A stretch of 64,000 nucleotides of DNA from Burkholderia ambifaria AMMD (GCF_000203915.1 NC_008390.1:1302001-1366000), one strand, 5' to 3'; numbered from the stretch's first letter, positions 1 through 9,158 are shown. Program-made: numbers and translations. The notes: a model not told the origin generated them from the sequence alone.

Positions 1-2
1 CA

Positions 3-203
3 GCGCTTTACGGCTGGGCGGGTGATGCAATGTTGCTTGGCATGAACCCCGCATTGATGGCAGCCGGGCTATCAAACCCCGGCTTCAGCTGGTTGCTCAC
101 GCGAGCAATTTCCGAGGCGCCAGCTGTATTGTTCATGCGTGGGCAGACAGTGGGTTTCCAAGCTGGAGGCAGTATCGGGATTCTTGCCGGGTATGTTCAC
201 TGA
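3..203 (+). CDS. C-terminal end of an unrecognised protein (partial)
   Basis: An open frame runs in from the window edge and stops at a TGA, giving the last 66 residues of a protein. The visible part is rich in Gly, Ala, Leu and Met and looks moderately hydrophobic. It ends only a base or so from the end of the convergent tssF-like gene. No motif is recognisable. Its position beside a T6SS cassette suggests another cassette member, but that is only context. A spurious frame is possible because the upstream part cannot be seen. Confidence 0.4.
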   Translation, partial: ALYGWAGDAMLLGMNPALMAAGLSNPGFSWLLTRAISEAPAVLFMRGQTVGFQAGGSIGILAGYVH

Positions 204-204
204 G

Positions 205-2085
205 CTAGACCAGTGGTTGCGTTCCAGCGCGCGGCGTGCATCGCAAAAGCTCTTTGCCGCTCTCGGCCGACAACACGACCAGTTGAACGTAGCTGTTTGA
301 ATGGGCGTATGGGCCGAAGAACTGGCCCATGATCAACGAGAACCGATACAGGCTGATGTCTCTTGTCGTGGCCTCCGAGAATGAAAGCAGGATTTCCACG
401 CCGCGAACAAATGACGGGAACTGGTTGTCGAGAGACATCCACCTGATCGCCGGCTTGTAGTCGAGGGATACGATGGCGTCGATGCAACGTTGAGCAACCA
501 CGCTGGAACGCGGGGCATGCTGTCGGAGAAAGTCCTTCAAGGCCGGCAATCCGGATCGCGTCAAATCGAGCGGGTGAGGTGCCAAGGTCGACAGGACGCG
601 CCATAAAGCTCCGTGTCCACGCGGCAGGGATGCCGGCAAGGTTGGTCGTGAAAGAAGGGTAATGGGGCATGCAAGCGCTGAGCCTTCGTACAGAAGATCG
701 CTATCTGGCGCGCCGATTTGCAAGCGCGATGGCAACTCTCCGTTTGTTGCTAGCACGTCAACGTCGACCTGTGGATGTTGCGGATTCGCAGGATGACCGT
801 TTAAATTCAGCAACGTCAGTAGTGGTGTTGTAAGTGCAGCGCTTGGCGCAGCTTCCGGATCTCGGCCGGCGACCCAGTACACGGTGGAGGCCTCCGGGGA
901 CTGAGTGTGACTAAACGCGCGAAACGGCAATACTCGAGTTCTGGAGGTCGGGCGCTCGACAGCAGGCACCTTGTCCTTCTCTGATTCCGTTCGATCACCC
1001 AGATACACGCCTGTGATCGAATAGACGCTGAGCGGGACCCCAGTCGCCAACGGAAGCGGGACGATGGGATAGGCCGCATCACTGCTGGTTAGCTGGATCG
1101 GGATTGCCGCGCGTTCGAACAGATTGACGACGGGTGTACAGAACAGCCGGAATGCGCTTGTGCGTAGCGTTGTCAGGATCTGAGCAGCGACAGAATCGCT
1201 GGGCGTACCTTGCACAGCAACGTGGAGCGTTAGGCGCTGCGCTTCGGGGGCGCGTGCACCGCGGCGGATTCGACCCAGATCGACGTCGACGAAATCGAAT
1301 TTTTCCGGATAGGCGAAATACTCCATCAGGCTCTGGAAAGACCGTGAGCTGGTCGGTTTTTCGTCGGGCAACAGATGCTCGTCGTTGCCAAAGCCTACTG
1401 CCTCGACGGGGACTTTCGACAAGCTGATCCAGCGCCCGCTGTCGTCAACTTCCACATACGCACTCGACGCCCGAAGCAGCAGTGCATCGGTCAGTGCAAC
1501 GACCAACGGTCTGTCTCCAGCCAGATGTATGCGAATAGGGCCGGACGGGGTTGCGTCGTCGAAGAGCTGGGATGCCGCCTCGCTCGCAAAGCTAATCGAA
1601 ATGATGCCAGTGACTTCTGCGGGAATGCGTGCGGATGCGGGCGCGAGCGTAGCAGGCGAATAACGCGCCGAATGAACGCGCAATGGTGACAACGCCACGT
1701 CGTATACGGTTCGAAATCGACAGGGTGCCGCGTTGGCGTCAAGCATCGTGCCGCGTGCAATGGTGATTGGTTCGGTCAGCTGGCCAAACATGTTCGACGG
1801 ATCGAACGAGGCGAGCGCGCATGATGGAATGGTGCGCAGGTACTGCGGATAGGCCACTTCGAGAAGGGCTTCGGTGAATTGCGGATAGTCGTCGTCGAGT
1901 TTCGCATCGATGCGTGCAGCCAGCAGTGCGAATGTCTGCATCATTCGATCGACATGCAGGTCCTCGACGTGAGCGCCGGCAATGCCGAGGCGAGCCGCGA
2001 TCTTGGGAAAGCGCCGGGAGAATTGCGCCAGATGACGGACCAGTATCCCAACTTCGCGTTCGTAATGTGACAGCAGATGGTCCAT
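205..2085 (-). CDS. tssF: Type VI secretion baseplate subunit TssF (orphan copy)
   Basis: This 626-residue protein has the hallmarks of TssF (VasA/ImpG). Its N-terminus (residues 5-35) matches the family's YERE...L..F..R.PKIA.RLG pattern. Its C-terminus has the typical F..G.YA..NS..QLV stretch followed by a short RAG-QPL tail. TssF forms, with TssG, TssE and TssK, the cytoplasmic baseplate wedge that docks on the VgrG spike. The length is normal and no frameshift is seen. No tssG or tssE flanks it, so it is an orphan transcribed divergently from vgrG. The start is the ATG at 2085; the upstream ribosome site is weak. The family call is firm, but whether it works with a main T6SS cluster elsewhere is unknown. 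Confidence 0.88.
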   Translation of the reverse strand: MDHLLSHYEREVGILVRHLAQFSRRFPKIAARLGIAGAHVEDLHVDRMMQTFALLAARIDAKLDDDYPQFTEALLEVAYPQYLRTIPSCALASFDPSNMFGQLTEPITIARGTMLDANAAPCRFRTVYDVALSPLRVHSARYSPATLAPASARIPAEVTGIISISFASEAASQLFDDATPSGPIRIHLAGDRPLVVALTDALLLRASSAYVEVDDSGRWISLSKVPVEAVGFGNDEHLLPDEKPTSSRSFQSLMEYFAYPEKFDFVDVDLGRIRRGARAPEAQRLTLHVAVQGTPSDSVAAQILTTLRTSAFRLFCTPVVNLFERAAIPIQLTSSDAAYPIVPLPLATGVPLSVYSITGVYLGDRTESEKDKVPAVERPTSRTRVLPFRAFSHTQSPEASTVYWVAGRDPEAAPSAALTTPLLTLLNLNGHPANPQHPQVDVDVLATNGELPSRLQIGAPDSDLLYEGSALACPITLLSRPTLPASLPRGHGALWRVLSTLAPHPLDLTRSGLPALKDFLRQHAPRSSVVAQRCIDAIVSLDYKPAIRWMSLDNQFPSFVRGVEILLSFSEATTRDISLYRFSLIMGQFFGPYAHSNSYVQLVVLSAESGKELLRCTPRAGTQPLV

Positions 2086-2162
2086 TTGCTACGAAAGTTC
2101 AATAGTCCACACTATTCCCGGCCCTATTTTTTCAGAGTCGAGATCTGGTTCAAACGATGCTC

Positions 2163-2180
2163 AGCCATATTAGAATGGCT
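2163..2180. promoter_or_regulatory. Inverted repeat in the tssF/vgrG divergent promoter region
   Basis: A perfect 6-6-6 inverted repeat (AGCCAT, six bases, ATGGCT) sits midway in the 140-base gap between the divergent tssF and vgrG starts. It could be an operator controlling both genes. No regulator is encoded beside it and no consensus is recognised, so the role is inferred from position only. Confidence 0.3.
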
Positions 2181-2225
2181 CCGCCGACAAAAAACAGCCC
2201 CTCCTGAGAGATTCCGAGGCTACAT

Positions 2226-4337
2226 ATGCAAATGTCAGAAATTGCGAGCTTCTTCCAGCTCCAGAGCAATCGCCTGTTTACGATCGAAACGCCATTGAAA
2301 GGTCGATCGGATTTGGTGCTCGTTGACTTCCATTGTACCGAGGGGTTATCTCAGAATTTCGAGACCCACGTTCGACTCGCGTCTCAAGATAAGAACATCG
2401 AACTGAAAAAGTTGATCGGTCAGCCGGTGACGATTACCTTGCAGTTGACCGATGCGCTCGCCAGTTCCGAAGAGCGCTATTTCCACGGATATGTTGCAGC
2501 GTTTTCGCATCTCGACACCGATGGCGGTTTTGCGATGTATAGCGCGACGATTCTGCCGTGGCTCTGGATGCTCTCTCGTCGACAGGACATCCGGATCTTC
2601 CAGGAAGAGAACACCGAGGCGATCCTCTCACGTGTGTTCCGGGAGTATGGAAAGCTCGCGTCGTTCGAGTTCCGTCTGTCGAAGGGAACGACGAATCGCA
2701 GCTATTGCACTCAGTACCGAGAGACGGACCTTGCGTTTGTCGAACGGCTGATGCGAGAGGATGGCCTGTTCTACTACTTCGAGCACGCTAAGGACGGGCA
2801 TAAGCTGATCATCGCGGATAACTCGGTGACGGCCAAGCCGATCGACGGGCGCAGTCCGTCATTACAGTACAACCAGGACGAGCCGCTCGATAATCTGGCC
2901 GTCGTCACGTCGTTTCAGGCGCAACGTCACCTTGCCCCTAGCACGGTGGGATTGAAGACCTTCGACTACAAGATCCCTCAGGCACGGCGATTCGCTTCGG
3001 GCGGGACAGCGGTCAACCAAGGCGAGGTGCCTTCCTACGAAATCTACGACTATCTTGGGGAACATGGCTTTGCCGATAGCGATCGGGGTGAGGAACTCAC
3101 GCGCTTCCGAACAGAGGCGCTCGCCGCGCACAGCAAGACGTTCTCCGGGGTGACAACTAGTCGGCGGATGATGCCGTGCCGATACTTCGAGCTGGACGAC
3201 CACTACGATCATGGGAGTACCAAACAGGAAGACCGCCAGTTTCTGTTGCTGACTGTATCGCACACCGGCACGAACAACTATGAGCCCGGCGAGGGAAGTT
3301 CGGCGTACTCATGTAGCTTTACCTGCATTCGCAAGAAAATTCCGTACCGTCCGGCGTTCGAGGGCGAGCGTCCGACGATTGTCGGGCCGCAGACGGCGAT
3401 CGTCGTCGGCCCGAAAGGCGAGGAGATTTATACCGATAGCCTGGGCCGCGTGAAGGTCCAGTTTCACTGGGATCGCCTCGGCAAGCGCGATCAGGGCAGC
3501 TCATGCTGGGTGCGGGTGAGTCAGCCGTGGGCGGGTAGCGGGTTTGGCATGGTTCAGATTCCGCGAATCGGGGACGAAGTGGTCGTGAGTTTTCTTGACG
3601 GAAATCCGGACCGTCCGCTGGTAACGTCGCGCGTCTACAACTCGCAGAACATGCCGCCTTGGGAACTTCCGGCCAACGCGACGCAGAGCGGGATTCTCAC
3701 GCGCTCGACCAAGACCGGTAACGTCAATACCGCCAATGCAATTCGGTTCGAGGACAAGAAGGGCGCGGAAGAGGTGTGGCTGCATGCCGAGAAGGATCAG
3801 CGCATCGAGGTCGAGCACGACGAGTCGCACTGGGTCGGCAATGATCGTCGCAAGAATATCGATCACGATGAGACGGTTCATGTCGGCCACGATCGGACCG
3901 AGACGGTCGATAACAACGAGACCATCCATATCGGCGTGGATCGGACGGAAACCGTTGGCAATAACGAAACACTGACGGTCGGCGGCAATCGGAATGAAAC
4001 GATCCAGGGGATGGAGAACCTGTTGATCGCATTGACGTCGACGGAAACGGTGGGGCTCGCAAAGGCACTGACCGTGGGTGGTGGCTATCAGGTGACGGTG
4101 GCCGGCGCAGTCAATACGTCGGCGGGGCTCGCCAGTGCCGAAGAAGTGGGGTTGTCGAAGACCACGATGGTCGGCAAGACGTACACGATCACGGCTGGCG
4201 ACCGGATCGAGTTGAAGACCGGTAGCTCGGTGCTCATCATGGAGAGCAACGGACACATCACGCTGCGCGGCACGCAACTGTTGATCGAGGGCTCTGGGCC
4301 GGTGCAGATCAACGGCAAGGATGTCGACGTCAACTGA
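2226..4337 (+). CDS. vgrG: Type VI secretion spike protein VgrG (TssI)
   Basis: At 703 residues this is a complete VgrG. Residues 1 to about 365 form the gp27-like base (SRLFTIE..L...L.V..F...E.LS at the start). Residues about 378-470 form the gp5-like OB fold with the conserved GRVKVQFHWDR and WVRVSQPWAG-GFG blocks. Residues about 520-600 carry the repeated D-x-T-V-x-x-N-E-T/H-x-G pattern of the beta-helix needle. No extra enzymatic C-terminal domain is present, so cargo must be carried non-covalently. A second in-frame ATG follows at 2232; the first has a CGAGG ribosome site. The DUF2169 gene follows after 11 bases, showing an operon with the effector genes. Confidence 0.95.
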   Translation: MQMSEIASFFQLQSNRLFTIETPLKGRSDLVLVDFHCTEGLSQNFETHVRLASQDKNIELKKLIGQPVTITLQLTDALASSEERYFHGYVAAFSHLDTDGGFAMYSATILPWLWMLSRRQDIRIFQEENTEAILSRVFREYGKLASFEFRLSKGTTNRSYCTQYRETDLAFVERLMREDGLFYYFEHAKDGHKLIIADNSVTAKPIDGRSPSLQYNQDEPLDNLAVVTSFQAQRHLAPSTVGLKTFDYKIPQARRFASGGTAVNQGEVPSYEIYDYLGEHGFADSDRGEELTRFRTEALAAHSKTFSGVTTSRRMMPCRYFELDDHYDHGSTKQEDRQFLLLTVSHTGTNNYEPGEGSSAYSCSFTCIRKKIPYRPAFEGERPTIVGPQTAIVVGPKGEEIYTDSLGRVKVQFHWDRLGKRDQGSSCWVRVSQPWAGSGFGMVQIPRIGDEVVVSFLDGNPDRPLVTSRVYNSQNMPPWELPANATQSGILTRSTKTGNVNTANAIRFEDKKGAEEVWLHAEKDQRIEVEHDESHWVGNDRRKNIDHDETVHVGHDRTETVDNNETIHIGVDRTETVGNNETLTVGGNRNETIQGMENLLIALTSTETVGLAKALTVGGGYQVTVAGAVNTSAGLASAEEVGLSKTTMVGKTYTITAGDRIELKTGSSVLIMESNGHITLRGTQLLIEGSGPVQINGKDVDVN

Positions 4338-4348
4338 CGGGAGCGGCG

Positions 4349-5692
4349 ATGGAGTTCTCCAATCACACGCCTTTCCCGGCATTGGCGTTCGAATCGTTTG
4401 CGCCGGACGGCGGATCCTTCCATACCGTTGTATTGCGGCAGACTTTCGATTTGCGCAATGGCTCATTGGTGCTGGCGCAGAAGCAGACCCCGCTCTCGAC
4501 ATCAGATCGCTTCCACGGCGAGCCGAATCAGTCCAGCGTGGCAGAGGAAAGCGATCTCGCGCCATATAAACCGCTTTGCGATGTACTGATCAACGGGACG
4601 GCCTACGCGCCGCAGGGGCGATCGGTGCCGCGCTTCATGGCGGGTGTTCGAATTGTATCGGCGCCCATGCGATCCGAAGACGACGCGGGTGTGCCGACGA
4701 CGAAAGTCTTGCTAGATCGCAGGCTGTCCGTGACAGGCCAAAGGTACTTTGCTCGGCGGTCGATGCTTGGTCGAAGCATGAATCGACTCGTGAAGATCGC
4801 CTCGCTCGGCATCGTGCGTCCCGTCGACTGGTGGCTGACGCCGCCCGAGCCAATCGCAGCGCTGCCTATGCGTTACGAATACGCATGGGGCGGGCAGTGT
4901 CGGGTCGACGCGCAGGATCAGGCTGCGAAACGTGTGCCTAAGGCATCTCGGCTCAATGACAAACAGCTGGCTGCACATCCCGATCAAGACAGCGTTCCGG
5001 TGGCGCATACGGCCTGCGAAGACAATCCGGTCGGTCTGGGGTTTGCTGAGCGTTGGTTCCTTACCGCGACGAAGCAGCAAAAGGTCGCTGCGCCGCAGAT
5101 CGAAGCCAGCAGTGAACCCATCTCGATACAAGCATGGCTAGCAGCTTCGAATGGGCAGCCGCATCCGTCGCTGCATCCGGTCGGCTTCGGTATCGTCGGG
5201 AAAGCGTGGGGATCGAGGCGTGAGCTTGCTGGCACCTACGATGATCAGTGGCTCGCTGAATGCCATCCGGGCTTACCAGACGACTTTCAGTTCAGGTACT
5301 GGAACGGCGCGCATCCGCTGATGCAGGTGCCGCACCTGAAGGGTAACGAGACGATCGTGCTGACGAATCTTGTTCCCGCCGGCACGCCCGGATCGACCGT
5401 CGACGAGCGTGGCAATACGATCCTGCGCATCGCCTTGCCAGGACATCTACCGATGGGATGGGTCTACACCGACCAGTCGCTCAAGTTCGCGCCGCTGCTG
5501 CTCGATACGCTGTCTGTCGACGTGTCAGATACGGCGAAGCCCGTGGTGACGTTGGTCTGGCGTGCGACGCTGATGAAATCCGCGCGTGCGCAGCGCTTTG
5601 AGGCAAGGTTTGTGAACCATGCCGACTTGGAGCGACTTGCCGTGCGTTCGCCGGCAAGCTCGATCGGATCAGCGGGAGTGCGGCATGGCTGA
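4349..5692 (+). CDS. DUF2169-family T6SS effector-loading protein
   Basis: This 447-residue protein begins with the DUF2169 pattern (N-x-T-P-F-P-A--FE--...-VVLRQTFDL) and keeps the family's P-x-D, ATYAP-like and R-E-LAGTYD-Q-W blocks through to the end. DUF2169 proteins are encoded between vgrG and PAAR-like effector genes and are thought to act as adaptors that load the effector onto the spike. That matches its place here: 11 bases after vgrG and overlapping the effector start by 8 bases. A GGGAG ribosome site precedes the ATG. The family is clear; the exact biochemical role is inferred from other systems. Confidence 0.9.
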   Translation: MEFSNHTPFPALAFESFAPDGGSFHTVVLRQTFDLRNGSLVLAQKQTPLSTSDRFHGEPNQSSVAEESDLAPYKPLCDVLINGTAYAPQGRSVPRFMAGVRIVSAPMRSEDDAGVPTTKVLLDRRLSVTGQRYFARRSMLGRSMNRLVKIASLGIVRPVDWWLTPPEPIAALPMRYEYAWGGQCRVDAQDQAAKRVPKASRLNDKQLAAHPDQDSVPVAHTACEDNPVGLGFAERWFLTATKQQKVAAPQIEASSEPISIQAWLAASNGQPHPSLHPVGFGIVGKAWGSRRELAGTYDDQWLAECHPGLPDDFQFRYWNGAHPLMQVPHLKGNETIVLTNLVPAGTPGSTVDERGNTILRIALPGHLPMGWVYTDQSLKFAPLLLDTLSVDVSDTAKPVVTLVWRATLMKSARAQRFEARFVNHADLERLAVRSPASSIGSAGVRHG

Positions 5693-7355
5693 ACCACTGA
5701 CTTTCACCATCACCGGCGACGCAGGCGACGTTTTCCGTGAGCACTTCAACATCCAGAGTGTCGAGCAGGCCCGCGACGCGGTGAAGAATCTGGATGCGCT
5801 ATGGAATACACCGAATCCGTGGAGCCACCGTTCCGACCTGCGGGATATATTTGACGAGGCGGGGAAGTCAGTTCAAAGGCGCTTTGAAACTGGCGTCTAT
5901 AAGCCGCTGGATAAGGCACAACCGTCCGATCATTTCTCCAAGGGTAATCGGATTGCGTCGAGACAGGACGGTAGCTTCAAGGCGGTCAGTAGCACGCCTG
6001 ACGTCTGCAAGACGCCGATGGGTAGCTCGACGCCGCCGGTGCCCTATCAGGTCGTCTCGGATCTGAGCGGATCATCGGGCGTCGTGCCGAGCGTGCGATT
6101 CAACGGAAAGCCGGCGTACGTGCTCGATCAGAGTGTGGTCCCGACATGTACGGGCGACGAGGCGGGCTCTGCCGATGGGGTGGGTTCCGGTACCGTGGGA
6201 GGCGAGACTAAGCCGACGAAGGGAAGCACGACGGTTCGCGCGGGTGGCCATCCGGTCATTCGTGACGGTGATCCCTGCACGATGAATTCCGGCAACTGTA
6301 CGGGTACCTACGTGACCGCTCCCGGGCCGGGAAGCTCGGTCGATGCGAGCGGGAACGTCGTGGGCGATGCCAATCCGCCACCCGAGAAGGGCGTCATGCA
6401 TCAGGTCGGCGGGTTCTTTAAGGGAGCCGGCGGTGCAGTGTGGGATATGGGTAAGGGCTTGGTTGGGTTAGGCGTCGGGGCAGCCAAGCTATCGCCTTTG
6501 TCGCAGGCTGCCGAGGGCTTGTCCGATCTGACGGGTCTGTACGACTATCACGGCTACTCGCAAACGCTGGACTCCGCCGGAAAGACGGCGCAGGCGATCT
6601 ACGATCATCCGGGGGCGATCGTCGACGGCATCACCAAGCCGTACATGGAGGCGTGGGGTCAGGGCAACTATGGCGAGGCGCTTGGGCGCGGCGCGGTCGA
6701 CATCGGCGGATTGTTTGTTGGTGGAGTCGGCGCAGCCGGCAAGGTCGGAGAAGTGGGGAATGTGGCAGGGAAGGTTGGCGAGGCGGTGAATGTTGCGGGA
6801 AAGGCAGGTGAGGTTGCTGACGTTGCAAATGTCGCGGGAAAAGCGGGAGAAGTTGCGAGCGCGGCTGGGAAGACGGGCGAGGTTGCCGAGGCGGCTGGTC
6901 AAGCGGGCAAAGCCTCGGACATCGGTGGGGCTGCGTCGAAGGGGGGAGAGGCAACCGAGGGAGCGGCCGATGCAGCAAAGGCCGGGAGTGCGGACGCAAA
7001 ACCGGCGGGAAACGGGCTTAAGGTCGAACCGTCCAAAGATCCACGCTACAAGCGAGGAAAGTTCCGCAAGGGTGTGCGTGAAAAGGCGTGGGAAGATGCG
7101 AAGAAGAAGAGCCCTGATGGCAAGGTTCGAGATCCGATGACCGAGAAGGAAATGAATCCTGATGATCCTTGGGACATGGGGCACAAGCCGGGGCTTGAGC
7201 ACAGAAAGCACGTGATCAGTGCTGCAGAACGTGATCTCACGCGCAAACAGTTCCTTGATGAGTATAATGATCCCAGCCATTATCGACCTGAACTTCCTTC
7301 GTCCAATCGCAGTCACGTAGGCGAAGACTTGACGGATGACTATTTCGGACCGTGA
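5685..7355 (+). CDS. T6SS effector: DUF4150 PAAR-like domain fused to a GH-E nuclease toxin
   Basis: The 556-residue product has four parts. Residues 1 to about 90 are an N-terminal extension of unknown role. Residues about 95-230 match the DUF4150 PAAR-like fold that caps VgrG (TPDVCKTP, VPSVRFNGKPAY, AGGHPVIRDGDPC). Residues about 265-300 and 355-440 hold Gly/Val/Ala-rich hydrophobic stretches with a repeated VAGK-GEV unit. The last ~90 residues are a GH-E (HNH/endonuclease VII superfamily) toxin with GH at 499-500, E at 505, and the PELPSSNRSH block. It probably cuts DNA in rival cells. The ATG at 5685 with a GGGAG site overlaps the DUF2169 stop by 8 bases; a longer frame from 5619 lies inside the DUF2169 gene and is less likely. 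Confidence 0.9.
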   Translation: MAEPLTFTITGDAGDVFREHFNIQSVEQARDAVKNLDALWNTPNPWSHRSDLRDIFDEAGKSVQRRFETGVYKPLDKAQPSDHFSKGNRIASRQDGSFKAVSSTPDVCKTPMGSSTPPVPYQVVSDLSGSSGVVPSVRFNGKPAYVLDQSVVPTCTGDEAGSADGVGSGTVGGETKPTKGSTTVRAGGHPVIRDGDPCTMNSGNCTGTYVTAPGPGSSVDASGNVVGDANPPPEKGVMHQVGGFFKGAGGAVWDMGKGLVGLGVGAAKLSPLSQAAEGLSDLTGLYDYHGYSQTLDSAGKTAQAIYDHPGAIVDGITKPYMEAWGQGNYGEALGRGAVDIGGLFVGGVGAAGKVGEVGNVAGKVGEAVNVAGKAGEVADVANVAGKAGEVASAAGKTGEVAEAAGQAGKASDIGGAASKGGEATEGAADAAKAGSADAKPAGNGLKVEPSKDPRYKRGKFRKGVREKAWEDAKKKSPDGKVRDPMTEKEMNPDDPWDMGHKPGLEHRKHVISAAERDLTRKQFLDEYNDPSHYRPELPSSNRSHVGEDLTDDYFGP

Positions 7356-7356
7356 C

Positions 7357-7944
7357 ATGACAAAAGGCCCAATTTCTGCTGATCGAAAAGCCGTGGGGCG
7401 GCATGCCTTATCGGTGTTCGGCGGTAAACCCAAGGTGCAGGAATATCTGCATGATGATTTGCCCATGGCTGTTGATGTACTTTCGGTCGCGGACTCCCCC
7501 GAACCTGATCTCGTGTCGTACAGCACGATAGGTCTATTTGAGACTGTTTTGGGGAACGAGACGGAATTGGGTACTCGAGTTGAGTTGTGTGGCGCGATGC
7601 CCGTTGATATTGAGCAGTGGCCTAATGTGCTTGCCTCCGCTGTTTTTGCGCTGATGCGATCGCGGCGGGCGGTGATGCCGGGGAGTGTGCTGGAAGGGTA
7701 TGTTGCAGAATACTACAGCGACACATTAGTCCCGCACTTGTACTTGACTGCACCATTCTTGTGGAGCGAAGGGCATTTTAAGCAACTTGAATTGGACAGT
7801 GGAGTAAAGGTCAATTGGTTACAAGGGATTCCTATTTCGAAGGCTGAGCTGGAAATCCTTCGTGCGCGAGGAGAGAGTGAGTTTGAGGATTTGCTTGAGC
7901 AAGCGGACGTAGACGTTTTCGATTTGTACCGGGCCTCGATGTAG
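7357..7944 (+). CDS. SUFU-family immunity protein for the GH-E effector
   Basis: The 195-residue protein resembles suppressor-of-fused (SUFU) domain immunity proteins. It has the L-SYSTIGLF segment, a central ELCGAMP.....WPNVLASAVF block, then HLYLTAPFLW, and finally WLQGIPISKAELEIL...G...FEDLLE. Such proteins are standard partners of polymorphic nuclease toxins. It starts one base after the effector stop (ATG 7357); an in-frame ATG at 7336, inside the effector gene, would add seven residues. It is acidic and cytosolic with no signal peptide, as expected for neutralising a cytosolic nuclease. A terminator follows about 80 bases downstream. Confidence 0.85.
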   Translation: MTKGPISADRKAVGRHALSVFGGKPKVQEYLHDDLPMAVDVLSVADSPEPDLVSYSTIGLFETVLGNETELGTRVELCGAMPVDIEQWPNVLASAVFALMRSRRAVMPGSVLEGYVAEYYSDTLVPHLYLTAPFLWSEGHFKQLELDSGVKVNWLQGIPISKAELEILRARGESEFEDLLEQADVDVFDLYRASM

Positions 7945-8021
7945 AGGAACCGTGCTTTCCGATGTTCTCACATTGTGCGTTATGTGCGCGGCATTTGGAT
8001 TGCTTGGCGAATTGCGCATGA

Positions 8022-8047
8022 AAAGCCCGCTGCGAGCGGGCTTTTTT
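8022..8047 (+). terminator. Rho-independent terminator of the vgrG cassette
   Basis: A GC-rich hairpin (AAGCCCGCT pairing with AGCGGGCTT around a short loop) is followed by a run of T. It lies about 80 bases after the immunity gene and is the natural end of the vgrG operon. Confidence 0.85.
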
Positions 8048-8191
8048 GCGTCCTGCGGATTTGCAACAGCAATGGGCGGGAGCCCGAGTTTACCAGCGGC
8101 TCGAACAAGATTGCTCGAAGTTCGCCATCCGGCCAGTTGCTGGCGATGGCGAGTGACAGCTACCGCCTCCGGTCTAGGCCGTTACGCCGGC

Positions 8192-8600
8192 TCATGTCGC
8201 GTACTCGAAGGTTGCGGAGTAGCGCCATTGTGCAGACTCGATCATTGCCACTGAGTACACGGCCTTTACCCAAACTTCCCTCTGTCCGCAATGCAAGTCA
8301 ACCAATTGCTGAAGAGCGGAAATGATCTCCTTCGTCGGCAGGACGATGTCCATCATCCCGTCCGGGTTCGTGATCTCCATTTCGAGGCGGTCCCGCTCGC
8401 CAGTACGCGTTACGATCATCTCAGCAGTCCGCCATGCTTCCGGTGTCGGAATGATTAGCGAATTAGCGATTTCGTGGTCGATGGGGCTTGCAGCGCCACG
8501 AGATCAGCCAACGAGTTCTCCCGGCATTGAATTGTGGCGTTAGCGGCCTCAGCGTAGGTCTTCGCGTAGCTTTCAGGGATAAGCCTTGTCAGTCAATGCG
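8192..8600 (-). pseudogene. Frameshifted unrecognised gene
   Basis: The 3' part is an intact frame of 75 codons from the ATG at 8419, encoding a sensible polar protein (RDRLEMEITNPDGMMDIVLPTKEII...). The frame stays open upstream of that ATG to about 8505. In the neighbouring frame a matching coding stretch runs from about 8585 to 8480 (SYAKTYAEAANATIQCRENSLADLVALQA). The two join across a single-base shift near 8480-8490, which suggests one longer gene broken by indels. No family is recognised. Alternatively only the 75-residue frame is real. Confidence 0.4.
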
Positions 8601-8875
8601 CAGGTACTGCTGCATCATTGGAGTGTGGGCTGAGATAGTGTTGGGTTGCCGACATTCGGGGACGATTAGCCGCCTTTGATCTGCAAGTCCGGAACGCGCT
8701 CTGCATGGTGGCTATTGCCCCGAGCCTATAAACTTTGACGTCTCATCCAAAACTCAGCTAGCAGGATAGCCGCCGGATGGGAGTGGGGGATGTGAAATCG
8801 GTGGGGACGAGATGGATCCGAGGTAGCTCGATCTCGGCTGAATCGGGTTACATGAGGGTACATGGATCGGTTAAA
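8601..8875. other. Non-coding stretch between the decayed gene and tRNA-Pro
   Basis: No convincing gene is seen. The segment has lower GC than the chromosome to its right and contains two GTTACATG/GTACATG elements near 8848-8865, similar to the arm of the tRNA-Pro terminator. It may be the edge of an inserted element. Confidence 0.3.
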
Positions 8876-8912
8876 GAAAAAGGGGTTACATGCTTTTGAC
8901 ATGTAACCCCTT
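8876..8912 (-). terminator. Terminator of tRNA-Pro
   Basis: A perfect 13-bp stem (8880-8892 with 8900-8912) with a 7-base loop lies directly after the tRNA 3' end on the minus strand. It is followed on that strand by a run of five T. This is a textbook intrinsic terminator for the tRNA transcript. Confidence 0.85.
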
Positions 8913-8920
8913 GATTCCTT

Positions 8921-8997
8921 TGGTCGGAGCGATAGGATTCGAACCTACGACCCTCTGATCCCAAATCAGATGCGCTACCAGGCTGCGCTACGCTCCG
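8921..8997 (-). tRNA. tRNA-Pro (anticodon UGG)
   Basis: A complete 77-base cloverleaf with encoded CCA. The acceptor arms CGGAGCG and CGCTCCG pair perfectly. The anticodon loop reads TTTGGGA, giving UGG. The T arm contains GGTTCGAATCC. Its 3' end points toward the lower-GC T6SS region, so it is a plausible integration target. Confidence 0.97.
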
Positions 8998-9158
8998 ACG
9001 AGCCAAATATTCTATCGTCTAATGGGTGATCGGGTCAATCAAGTTATGCATATCGCCCACATCATCCCGAACCGTTCACGATTGGCGACAATTCAGAGTG
9101 TGAGCGTCCGGCACGCACCTGCGCGACCGGATCGTTCGCCGATGCATGGAGAGACATC

